Assembly: GCA_964230195.1 (NCBI GenBank)
Contig: CAXRGH010000164.1
Coordinates: 1-12,334, forward strand
Length of the DNA stretch: 12,334 nucleotides
From: CAXRGH01 sp964230195
GTDB taxonomy: Bacteria; Pseudomonadota; Gammaproteobacteria; Enterobacterales; Alteromonadaceae
Direction: 5' to 3'
Below, one piece after another: positions 1-6,673 of the stretch. The position numbers were made by a program, and so were the translations under genes. Numbering within the stretch: the stretch's first letter is position 1; every line of letters begins with the position of its first letter. The notes beneath the pieces were generated by a model. That model saw only the letters and a program-made list of their open reading frames with translations. It did no database searches and was not told where the DNA came from.

Positions 1-35
1 CGTGACTGGAGTTCAGACGTGTGCTCGTCCGATCT
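1..35 (+). other. Illumina TruSeq read-2 adapter remnant (artefact)
   Basis: Bases 2-35 match the 34-base TruSeq read-2 (P7-side) adapter, which begins GTGACTGGAGTTCAGACGTG and ends TCCGATCT. The only difference is a G at base 27 where the adapter has T. Base 1 would then be the last base of the index. The open reading frame of the partial gspE is sensible up to base 36 and then runs into adapter, so the genome starts at base 36. This is library sequence left on an assembly end, not biology. I recognised the match from memory of the adapter sequence. Confidence 0.96.
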
Positions 36-377
36 CAGATCTTCCATGAGTTGCTTCGCTTCGGAAGACCCTCGTTGGAAGGCCTGCGTAAGAATTTTCT
101 CAAACTCATTTTCTGGCACCCTGTTAAGGGTGAAACCCTGACCAAACCAACGCCTTACCTCTACAAATGCGGTTAGTGATGTAGATTCGGTACAATACAA
201 TAGTGCGGGTTCCACACTATCGTCGAGTAATACTTGATGGCGTTTTGCATAGGAAAAATTGAGTTGCAGCGGTGCATCTGCAACCTCATTTTCATCCATT
301 ACATCAGAGACCTCGGCAGAGATATCTTGAGCATCCTCACTCGATTCAAGGTTGTCTAGGGTGTCTTGCTCATTCAT
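36..377 (-). CDS. gspE: Type II secretion ATPase GspE, N-terminal 114 residues (partial)
   Basis: GspE is the cytoplasmic ATPase that powers pseudopilus assembly in type II secretion and docks on GspL at the inner membrane. Only the N-terminal part is present. Residues 1-35 are an acidic, poorly conserved leader. From about residue 36 the N1E-type domain follows, with LNFSYAKRHQVLL, then FVEVRRWFGQGF, and ending SSEAKQLMEDL, which is typical of GspE/EpsE. The Walker A and B and zinc motifs lie beyond the edge. The start is ATG at 375-377, which overlaps the end of gspD by 8 bases (ATGAATGA). No strong ribosome binding site precedes it, so translational coupling to gspD is likely. The break at base 36 is caused by adapter sequence, not by a mutation. 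The family call is firm from context and motifs; the precise start is less so. Confidence 0.9.
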
Positions 378-2418
378 TTTCAGTATCTTGTGCTTGGGTT
401 TGTTCCATATATTCTTCAAATGAGGGTGGCAATGCCATACTCTCATCCCACTCTTCAAGCTGCGGCGCCTCACTGAACGGCATCAATGGAATTCCATCAG
501 CCTGACGTTTGAGTTGTTCCGCTCGAATATAATTGTATTTACGATTACTGATCTTATTCATGGTGACGCCATCACGAATGATCGTCGGGCGTATAAATAC
601 CATTAAGTTGCGTTTACGTTTGTCCGTTCTCGTTGACTTAAATAACGCGCCCAAGATTGGAATATCCCCTAAAAGCGGGACTTTAGAGACACTCTCCTGA
701 ACGTCTTCATCAATCAATCCACCGAGAACCACTGTGCCTTTGTCGTCCACTAACACGGTTGTTTTAATTTCACGTTTGTTGATTGATATATCAACCGCCG
801 TTGCACCACTGACACTCGACACCTCTTGCTCAATCATCAATTGAACCGCAGTACCCTCGTTGATTTGTGGTGTTACCTTGAGTTTGATACCAACTTCTTT
901 GCGGTCAACAGTCTGGAAAGGATTTGAATTGTTTGCTCCCGCTGCAGCGCCTGTGATGATAGGCACTTCTTGGCCGACGATAAAGAATGCTTCTTCGTTA
1001 TCCATAGTAGTCATGTGTGGTTTCGCTAGGATGTTCGAATTGGTATCAGTGCTGACCGCTTGTAGCACTGCACCCCACCCATCTTGTACTACACCAAACA
1101 TGGTGCCATTTAAGCCGCCAAGCACACTACCAAGGGCGGTAAGATCACCTTGGATCACATTGGTTGTTTCAATGGGTGTTCCATTTTGATTGTTGTTAGT
1201 TGTTACTGTTGTGGTTTTGTCTTCAGCTCGTCTGATAGCAACGCCGAGCGTACCGATCGGCACAGTACCATTGGTAAACTGCTGACCACCACCTTGTTCT
1301 GTTGCCCATTGAACACCAAGTTGCGCACCGTCACCCTCAAAGACCTCAACAATAATCGCCTCAACCATCACTTGAGCACGGCGGATATCAAGTTGGCGAA
1401 TCACTTCCTCAAGCGAACGCATCATATCCGGTTCTGCAGTAATAACGAGAGCATTGGAATCTTCGTGCGCGTCAATGCTGATATCACGGTTACTGGTGCT
1501 TCGAGTTTTAGTATTTCCAGCATTTTCCTCAGCTTTGATACTTTCGCTCACACCTTTTAACACTTTTACCAAATCTTCTGCTTTTGCGTAGTTCAGGTAA
1601 ATAACACGCGTATTACCGGTGGTCTCTAATTCTTTGTCGAGACGTTTCACCAAATCCGATAATCGTAATCTCGCTTTTGGATCGCCGCTAATAATAACGC
1701 TATTGGTACGATCGTCAGCAACCACACGCGGAATTAAATTGGCCGGTGTTGATGTCTTACCCTGCGTTTTGTTAATACTTTCAATGATTCTTACCATTTC
1801 ACTCGCAGACGCATATTTAAGCTTGATGATTTCAACTTCTTGATCACCTGCTTTGTCCACTCGTTCAATGATTTGAACTAAACGATTAATCACAACTGCA
1901 TGACCAGTGAGCATGATGACATTTGACGGATCGTAACTAACAACATTACCGCCACCCGCTTGATCAATGAGTTGTCTTAATAGTGGTGATAGCTCACGAA
2001 CCGAAACATTATAAACGGGCACAACGCGAGTGATCATTTCATCGCCATCAAATCGATCGTCGTCAATCACCGGCAAGCCCGACGTTTTTGCCGTTTTTTC
2101 ACGGACAACTTTCATCACACCGCTCGGCATTTCTACAACGGCATAACCATAGACTTGAAGGACATTAAGGAAGAACTGGTAGTATTGCGCTTCTGATAAC
2201 AAATCATAGCTGCGAACATTTATTTTTCCGCGTACATTCGGATCAATAATGATGGTTTTATTGAGGTTTTTACCAACAACATAGATGAATTCGCTAATTT
2301 CCGTATTCTTAAAGTTTGGTGAGTACTCAGCAGCATAAACTGGTTGAGAAATACTGGTGAAGGTCAGCGTTATGCCAACGGCGCAACCAATTAAAAATCG
2401 TTGGGCAAAACCCTTCAT
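370..2418 (-). CDS. gspD: Type II secretion system outer-membrane secretin GspD
   Basis: GspD forms the multimeric outer-membrane gate through which folded exoproteins leave the periplasm. Numbered from the upstream ATG at 2439 (689 residues), a signal peptide ends near VYA|AE (residues 36-37). N0 covers about 38-115, N1 about 138-197, N2 about 202-272 and N3 about 277-357. The secretin core runs from about 358 to 622, with VPIITG (492-497) and the signature VPLLGDIPILGALF (587-600). The C-terminal S-domain, about 625-689, would bind a pilotin. The start at 2418 (Met8, 682 residues) is preferred because AAGGA lies 8 bases upstream of it. The ATG at 2439 has only a TAATG overlap with the gspC stop and no good ribosome binding site. 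A Thr/Asn-rich stretch at about 408-428 is probably the variable cap-gate loop. Order and overlaps with gspC and gspE show an operon. Confidence 0.96.
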   Translation of the reverse strand: MKGFAQRFLIGCAVGITLTFTSISQPVYAAEYSPNFKNTEISEFIYVVGKNLNKTIIIDPNVRGKINVRSYDLLSEAQYYQFFLNVLQVYGYAVVEMPSGVMKVVREKTAKTSGLPVIDDDRFDGDEMITRVVPVYNVSVRELSPLLRQLIDQAGGGNVVSYDPSNVIMLTGHAVVINRLVQIIERVDKAGDQEVEIIKLKYASASEMVRIIESINKTQGKTSTPANLIPRVVADDRTNSVIISGDPKARLRLSDLVKRLDKELETTGNTRVIYLNYAKAEDLVKVLKGVSESIKAEENAGNTKTRSTSNRDISIDAHEDSNALVITAEPDMMRSLEEVIRQLDIRRAQVMVEAIIVEVFEGDGAQLGVQWATEQGGGQQFTNGTVPIGTLGVAIRRAEDKTTTVTTNNNQNGTPIETTNVIQGDLTALGSVLGGLNGTMFGVVQDGWGAVLQAVSTDTNSNILAKPHMTTMDNEEAFFIVGQEVPIITGAAAGANNSNPFQTVDRKEVGIKLKVTPQINEGTAVQLMIEQEVSSVSGATAVDISINKREIKTTVLVDDKGTVVLGGLIDEDVQESVSKVPLLGDIPILGALFKSTRTDKRKRNLMVFIRPTIIRDGVTMNKISNRKYNYIRAEQLKRQADGIPLMPFSEAPQLEEWDESMALPPSFEEYMEQTQAQDTENE

Positions 2419-2426
2419 ATTTTGGT

Positions 2427-2431
2427 TCCTT
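2427..2431 (-). promoter_or_regulatory. Ribosome binding site that selects the gspD start
   Basis: On the minus strand AAGGA sits 8 bases before the ATG at 2416-2418. It lies inside the first codons of the longer reading frame that starts at 2439. The ATG at 2439 is preceded only by weak GAG-like sequence. The shorter protein also gives a more typical signal peptide: Lys, Phe, Ala, Gln, Arg, then a hydrophobic core. Confidence 0.55.
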
Positions 2432-2438
2432 TTATTCA

Positions 2439-3332
2439 TTATTCTGACTCTGGTAATTCTAAATCAACGGAGAGGTATTCCTCTCCACGTTTCACAGTTA
2501 ACTGCATCATTGTGCTGGTGCGCATTGCCATCATAGCTTCGCCTAGCTGTGACATATCACTTAAATTCAGTCCGTTAATTTCTGTCACAACATCGCCTGG
2601 CTTCAAACCAGATAACTTGAACAGAGAAGGGTCCTTCCCTGGTGCTACCCGAATACCATCCCGAACGCGTGAAACAGATAAAAATTCTGCAAACGATTCA
2701 GGACTTTTTTTCAGACGGCTTATAGCTGCAGTGGCTTCTGGTGTCATCCGAGGTTTAGGACGCGTGCGTGGGGGTTCCGGCGCTCGCTGATTAACAACGG
2801 TGTTATCAACCATTCGTTTAAAGTCAACGCCATCCAACATCAAGGTTTCATTGCGGTTGCCGTTTTTGATAATCACACGGTCTGCAAACACTTGCCGTAA
2901 CGTTGCGTTGGTACCTTCAATTTTTTCACCAACCTGATAATTTGCTTGGACACTTCGATTCTCAATCACCGCAAGCGTCTTACTTTGGTCGTCACTGTAT
3001 ACCGTACCGCTCAGTGTTAAGTTAAGTCGAGTTTCAGGAGCGTCATTGATTGGGGCTTCAACAACGGCCTTTGGTTTAGCATTTGCAGTGCCAAATAAAT
3101 TGTGGGATTGAATCACTCTAACGTCAGTACGCTTGGTGGCAACCTTTACAGCGGTGGGTTGCGTTTGTGTATTTAAAGGTTTTTGAGGTTCAGGGATAAA
3201 GCGCCAAGTTATTTCAGCGGCGAACGAAATCAGATATACTATCAATACGACCAAGATGGCTTTGATAATCCAAGTTTGATAGCGGTTAAAAATTGTCAGA
3301 GCCGCAGATAAATTGTTTTCTAGATAATTCAT
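2439..3332 (-). CDS. gspC: Type II secretion system inner-membrane protein GspC
   Basis: GspC links the inner-membrane platform to the GspD secretin in the periplasm and helps select substrates. It is a bitopic protein with a short cytoplasmic N-terminus, one membrane segment at about residues 21-40 and a linker. The homology region, about 70-175, includes HNLFG at 77-81 and LTLSGTVYS near 105-113; it binds the N0 domain of GspD. A basic, Pro-rich linker (about 183-196) follows. The C-terminal PDZ domain, about 218-293, contains GLKPGDVVTEINGLNL. The length of 297 residues is normal for the family. It is first in the operon, and its TAA overlaps the upstream candidate ATG of gspD by one base. 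The ATG at 3332 has only a weak GGTG two bases before it. It is transcribed divergently from hslR. Confidence 0.95.
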   Translation of the reverse strand: MNYLENNLSAALTIFNRYQTWIIKAILVVLIVYLISFAAEITWRFIPEPQKPLNTQTQPTAVKVATKRTDVRVIQSHNLFGTANAKPKAVVEAPINDAPETRLNLTLSGTVYSDDQSKTLAVIENRSVQANYQVGEKIEGTNATLRQVFADRVIIKNGNRNETLMLDGVDFKRMVDNTVVNQRAPEPPRTRPKPRMTPEATAAISRLKKSPESFAEFLSVSRVRDGIRVAPGKDPSLFKLSGLKPGDVVTEINGLNLSDMSQLGEAMMAMRTSTMMQLTVKRGEEYLSVDLELPESE

Positions 3333-3361
3333 AACACCGGAAAATCTTTAATAAGGATTTA

Positions 3362-3390
3362 ATAATAACGACTGATTGCGCTATCAACAA
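3362..3390 (-). promoter_or_regulatory. Candidate sigma-70 promoter for the gsp operon
   Basis: On the minus strand TTGTTG (3385-3390), a 17-base spacer and TATTAT (3362-3367) form a reasonable -35/-10 pair about 30 bases before the gspC ATG. The 117-base gap between gspC and hslR must hold both divergent promoters. I could not find a convincing one for hslR. The call is based on consensus matching only. Confidence 0.4.
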
Positions 3391-3449
3391 GTAACAATTA
3401 GTCACAGGCGGTATTATTAGTGAGAATTTTGTAATCAAATTGTAAATTT

Positions 3450-3848
3450 ATGGAATCAGATTCAACTCAAAGTAAAGTCCGACTCGACAAATGGCTGTGG
3501 GCAGCTCGTTTTTTTAAAACCAGAGCACTTGCTAGAGACATGGTTCAAGGCGGAAAAGTTCAATACAACGGACAACGAGCGAAGCCGAGTAAGCACGTGG
3601 AGATTGGTGCGGAAGTTAAAGTTCCTCAAGGGTTTGATGTCAAGACTATTCACATACTTGAAATACGTGACAAACGCGTGTCTGCGCCACTTGCACAAGC
3701 AATGTATGAAGAGACAAGCGACAGCCAACAATTACGAGAGGATAATGCCGCAGCAAGAAAGGCAATGGCGTTTCACAGCCCAAGGCCCGATAGTCGGCCT
3801 GATAAGAAACAACGCAGAGCATTAATTAAGTTTAAACACACAGAGTAG
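3450..3848 (+). CDS. hslR: Heat-shock protein 15 (Hsp15), S4-domain ribosome-rescue factor
   Basis: Hsp15 binds free 50S subunits that still carry a nascent peptidyl-tRNA after premature dissociation and helps recycle them. The protein has 132 residues, close to the E. coli length. The S4 RNA-binding domain spans about residues 9-60, with VRLDKWLWAARFFKTRALAR and GGKVQYNGQRAKPSK. The basic C-terminal tail, about 103-130, has the family RPDKKQRR stretch followed by KFKH. No good ribosome binding site precedes the ATG at 3450. The start is chosen because it gives the family's usual N-terminus just ahead of the S4 domain. hslO follows after 12 bases, so the two form an operon as in other gammaproteobacteria. 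Heat control is known for the family but no clear sigma-32 promoter was recognised here. Confidence 0.95.
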   Translation: MESDSTQSKVRLDKWLWAARFFKTRALARDMVQGGKVQYNGQRAKPSKHVEIGAEVKVPQGFDVKTIHILEIRDKRVSAPLAQAMYEETSDSQQLREDNAAARKAMAFHSPRPDSRPDKKQRRALIKFKHTE

Positions 3849-3860
3849 GTAAGCAGTAGC

Positions 3861-4706
3861 ATGACCCCTTCAGATTCATTTGACCAATTACATCGGTATA
3901 TTTTCTTAGAACATCATGTGCGTGGTGAGCTTGTGCAATTACATCAGAGCTATCAACAAATCGTTGCCACCGGTAATTATCCAACCATCATTTCAGATCT
4001 CATCGGTGAGGTGATGAGTGCCACTGCACTGTTGACAGCGACCCTCAAATTTGAAGGTGAAATATCAGTGCAACTGCAAAGCGAGGGACCGGTTAAATAT
4101 ATCGCGATTAATGGAACACATAATCAAGAACTTCGTGGCACAGCTCGCTGGGACGGTGAGCTAGAATCAAACGACCTTACCCAGCTGTTGCCCAAGGGTT
4201 TGCTGGTGATCACCATATCTCCAAAGGAAGGCGAACGATATCAAGGCGTTGTGGCACTCGAATATCCAACACTTGCAGCATGTCTGGAAAACTATTTTCA
4301 GCAATCGGAACAGCTAGAAACAAAAATTGTATTACACAGTGATTCGAACAAGTCGAAAGCTGGCGGATTACTGTTACAAGTATTACCTCAACATCAAACG
4401 CAGGCGTCAATCGACTTCCAACATCTTGCTGTTCTCACGGAAAGTGTGACTCAAGAAGAGGTATTAAGCTTACCAGCGGAAGATTTGCTTTTCCGACTTT
4501 ATCACCAAGAAGAGGTTGAGTTATTTTCCCCTCAACCTGTGGCTTTTGTCTGTGGATGCAGCAAAGAACGGAGCGCGAATGCGCTAAGGTCACTAGACAA
4601 AGCTGAGCTACACGACATTATAAAGAAAGATGGTGAGTTAAAACTGAATTGCCAGTATTGCAACGCCAGTTATCAATTCAGTCATGACGACATAGACGCA
4701 TTGTAA
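3861..4706 (+). CDS. hslO: Redox-regulated chaperone Hsp33
   Basis: Hsp33 is a cytoplasmic holdase switched on by oxidative unfolding; it binds unfolding proteins during combined heat and oxidant stress. It has 281 residues. The N-terminal chaperone body is about 1-180, with a linker to about 225. The C-terminal redox switch has the zinc cysteines Cys231 and Cys233 (VCGCS) and Cys264 and Cys267 (CQYC), the CxC/CxxC spacing of the family. All four are present, so it should be redox competent. A candidate AGGT lies about 10 bases before the ATG. It is co-transcribed with hslR, 12 bases downstream of its stop. The downstream hairpin at 4724-4762 may end or stabilise the transcript. Confidence 0.96.
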   Translation: MTPSDSFDQLHRYIFLEHHVRGELVQLHQSYQQIVATGNYPTIISDLIGEVMSATALLTATLKFEGEISVQLQSEGPVKYIAINGTHNQELRGTARWDGELESNDLTQLLPKGLLVITISPKEGERYQGVVALEYPTLAACLENYFQQSEQLETKIVLHSDSNKSKAGGLLLQVLPQHQTQASIDFQHLAVLTESVTQEEVLSLPAEDLLFRLYHQEEVELFSPQPVAFVCGCSKERSANALRSLDKAELHDIIKKDGELKLNCQYCNASYQFSHDDIDAL

Positions 4707-4723
4707 TGACGAAGTAATCCACT

Positions 4724-4762
4724 CTGAGATATGCTGACAGAGTATCGTTTTGCATATCTTAG
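4724..4762. repeat. Inverted repeat downstream of hslO
   Basis: Arms CTGAGATATGC (4724-4734) and GCATATCTTAG (4752-4762) can pair over 11 bases with one G-T pair around a 17-base loop. No run of T follows, so it is not a standard intrinsic terminator. It could be a 3'-end stabilising stem, part of factor-dependent termination, or a protein site. Confidence 0.5.
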
Positions 4763-4907
4763 AATAGAACTAAAGATAACCTTCAAGCCTCCACATCCGT
4801 AAAGATTTCAATACATAACATCAACCCTGACTTCTTTTTACTGTAATTCTCGTTATATTAGACATTAGTACCCGCTTGTTCGTCTTTCCAAGTCATTCAT
4901 CACGGCT

Positions 4908-4941
4908 TTATGTAATTTTATTACACAAATAAATTACATAA
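4908..4941. promoter_or_regulatory. Candidate HexR operator upstream of pckA
   Basis: Bases 4911-4925 read TGTAATTTTATTACA, a perfect 6-3-6 palindrome (TGTAAT, three bases, ATTACA). This fits the HexR motif known from Shewanella and relatives, TGTAAT-N3-ATTACA. A second ATTACA at 4933-4938 lets the outer sequence form an 11-base perfect inverted repeat, TTATGTAATTT (4908-4918) with AAATTACATAA (4931-4941). HexR is an RpiR-family regulator that senses a sugar-phosphate intermediate and controls central carbon genes, including gluconeogenic ones such as pckA. The site is centred about 90 bases upstream of the predicted start of transcription. That suits an activator better than a repressor. Another AT-rich palindrome-binding protein is the alternative. 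Confidence 0.65.
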
Positions 4942-4971
4942 CTCGTCAAACATTTGAATGCCCCACTCAAC

Positions 4972-5000
4972 TTCTCTCTGAAAACATTGGTTTGTATAAT
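4972..5000 (+). promoter_or_regulatory. Candidate pckA promoter
   Basis: TATAAT at 4995-5000 is a perfect -10 box. At 17 bases upstream, 4972-4977 reads TTCTCT, which fits the -35 consensus poorly. A strong -10 with a weak -35 suits a promoter that needs an activator, in line with the HexR-like site upstream. Transcription would start near 5007, leaving a leader of about 53 bases. Confidence 0.5.
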
Positions 5001-5059
5001 GATTTCGGTTTTCAAAGAAACTGTAACCCTACATGTAAACTTTCATAGAGAGAATAATT

Positions 5060-6613
5060 GTGACTAAAATACTGCTTCCATCTAACCCCGATATTGCACG
5101 TAATAGCCTCATAGAATATGCAGTCAATAATGGCGAAGGTGTCATCGCCGCGAATGGCGCACTTTCTGTCACAACCGGAGAGCGCACTGGTCGTTCTCCC
5201 CTCGATCGATTCATTGTTGCAGAAGCGTCTACTAGCGCTTCCATCGATTGGGGAAAGATCAATCGTCCATTTAATGAAGATGCGTTTAACCGCCTTTGGC
5301 AACGTGTTGAAGAGTATCTCAGTGAGAAAACATGCTATCAGTCGGAACTTCATGTGGGTGCAGATGATACCCATTACCTTCCGGTTAGAGTGACTACGGA
5401 AACTGCATGGCATCAACTTTTTGCTCGCAATTTGTTCATTGAGCCAGATACCTTTAATCAAAATGCCAAATCTGAATGGCAGATACTCAGTGCTCCCGGA
5501 TTTGAATGCGATCCGAAGAGAGACGAGACGAACAGCGACGGCACAGTCATCATCTGTTTTTCCCAACAAAAAGTATTACTTGCCGGCATGCGGTATGCCG
5601 GTGAAATGAAGAAAGCAATGTTTTCTGTCCAAAATTATATTCTTCCAGAGAAGGATATATTGCCGATGCATTGTGCAGCAAACGTTGGGGAGGAAGGAGA
5701 TGTCGCCTTATTCTTTGGATTATCCGGTACCGGAAAAACAACATTGTCGGCTTCGCCTGATCGCTTTCTCATTGGTGATGACGAACATGGCTGGGGGAAT
5801 AGTGGCGTATTCAACTTTGAGGGTGGATGTTATGCAAAATGTATTGACCTATCGGCGAAAAATGAGCCCGTAATCTGGGATGCAATTCGCAGAGGCAGTG
5901 TCATTGAAAACGTGGTTTTGAATCGTGTTGGGGCACCGGATTACACGGATTGCTCTTTGACACAAAATTCACGAGCAGCCTACCCCCTAAGTCACATCGA
6001 AAAACGTTCAGAAAAAGCATCTGGAGGAGAACCTAATGCCATTGTGTTCTTAACGTGTGATGTTACTGGTGTTCTCCCTCCCGTATCCATATTAACTCCT
6101 CACGCAGCAGCTTATCACTTCCTCAGCGGCTATACGGCCAAGGTCGGTTCAACCGAAATGGGAAGCGCATCTGGTATTTCATCTACCTTTTCAACGTGCT
6201 TTGGGGCGCCCTTCTTCCCAAGAAACGCGAGAGTGTACGCTGATTTATTGATAAAGCGATTAGAGGCGAGCAATGCGAGAGTATATCTGGTCAACACTGG
6301 ATGGACTGGTGGCGCGTTCCCGAACGGCAATCGTTTCTCAATACCGACAACAAGAGCGATCATTACCGCCATATTGAATGGTTCGATTGAGCAATCTCAA
6401 ACGACACACTTAGACTCGTTGAATTTAACCATCCCTGTCGCGGTTGAAGGTGTTGCAGATGAGCAACTCAATCCGCGCGATGCATGGCAAGATAAAGCAG
6501 CGTACGACAAGTATGCGGCTAAGCTAGCGTCGGATTTTGTGGCTAACTTCGAACAGTTCTCAGTGTCAGATGAAATCTTGCAAGCTGGGCCGAAAACGAC
6601 AGAGTTCGCATAA
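5060..6613 (+). CDS. pckA: ATP-dependent phosphoenolpyruvate carboxykinase
   Basis: This cytoplasmic enzyme converts oxaloacetate and ATP to phosphoenolpyruvate, CO2 and ADP, the entry step of gluconeogenesis from TCA-cycle acids. It has 517 residues, about 23 fewer than E. coli PckA, mostly at the N-terminus, as in the Pseudomonas/Shewanella type. Visible sites are Arg45 in RTGRSP; Tyr179 and Lys184-Lys185 in YAGEMKKA; His204 in MHCAANVG; the P-loop GLSGTGKT (220-227, Lys226); the metal-binding IGDDEHGW (238-245); and Arg305 in NSRAAYP. The P-loop form marks the ATP-dependent class. The start is GTG at 5060: an in-frame TAA at 5036-5038 excludes a longer form and no other start lies before the conserved region. 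A weak GAGAGA lies 6 bases upstream. It has its own promoter, a HexR-like operator and a terminator. Confidence 0.97.
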   Translation: MTKILLPSNPDIARNSLIEYAVNNGEGVIAANGALSVTTGERTGRSPLDRFIVAEASTSASIDWGKINRPFNEDAFNRLWQRVEEYLSEKTCYQSELHVGADDTHYLPVRVTTETAWHQLFARNLFIEPDTFNQNAKSEWQILSAPGFECDPKRDETNSDGTVIICFSQQKVLLAGMRYAGEMKKAMFSVQNYILPEKDILPMHCAANVGEEGDVALFFGLSGTGKTTLSASPDRFLIGDDEHGWGNSGVFNFEGGCYAKCIDLSAKNEPVIWDAIRRGSVIENVVLNRVGAPDYTDCSLTQNSRAAYPLSHIEKRSEKASGGEPNAIVFLTCDVTGVLPPVSILTPHAAAYHFLSGYTAKVGSTEMGSASGISSTFSTCFGAPFFPRNARVYADLLIKRLEASNARVYLVNTGWTGGAFPNGNRFSIPTTRAIITAILNGSIEQSQTTHLDSLNLTIPVAVEGVADEQLNPRDAWQDKAAYDKYAAKLASDFVANFEQFSVSDEILQAGPKTTEFA

Positions 6614-6637
6614 GTTTATCAACCGTCTATAACGAAG

Positions 6638-6673
6638 AACGCCATGGTCATTCTCATGCCATGGCGTTTTTTT
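6638..6673 (+). terminator. Intrinsic terminator of pckA
   Basis: Arms AACGCCATGG (6638-6647) and CCATGGCGTT (6659-6668) form a 10-base perfect stem with an 11-base loop. A run of seven T (6667-6673) follows on the plus strand. The T run touches the stop codon of the convergent glycosyltransferase gene. On the minus strand the stem is followed by only a mixed, T-poor sequence, so termination in that direction would be weaker. Confidence 0.9.

Larger units (their letters stand above)
4707..5059. other. 353-base regulatory gap between hslO and pckA
   Basis: No gene is visible on either strand; the reading frames crossing it are short or shadows of pckA. It holds the hslO 3' hairpin (4724-4762), an AT-rich block of repeated TGTAAT/ATTACA elements (4908-4941), a TATAAT box (4995-5000) and a leader of about 50 bases before the pckA GTG. 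Bases 4763-4900 hold nothing I can name. TATATT at 4854-4859 resembles a -10 box but lacks a good -35. Confidence 0.6.

Noticed and set aside
36..377. gspE as a genuinely truncated or fused gene
   Set aside because: The frame is broken by adapter sequence at base 35, so the truncation is an assembly edge.
860..1560. Plus-strand open frames within gspD
   Set aside because: They lie antisense to an intact, well-conserved secretin and look like shadows of its codon pattern.
3429..3444. A HexR-like sequence (TGTAATCAAATTGTA) before hslR
   Set aside because: Only one half-site matches; the second half reads ATTGTA instead of ATTACA, so chance in AT-rich DNA is likely.
3529..3825. A 98-codon open frame in another frame of hslR
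   Set aside because: It overlaps the conserved Hsp15 coding sequence and has no motif or start signal of its own.
5012..5569. A 185-codon open frame on the minus strand over the pckA start
   Set aside because: It is antisense to a fully conserved pckA N-terminus, has no ribosome binding site and shows no recognisable motif.
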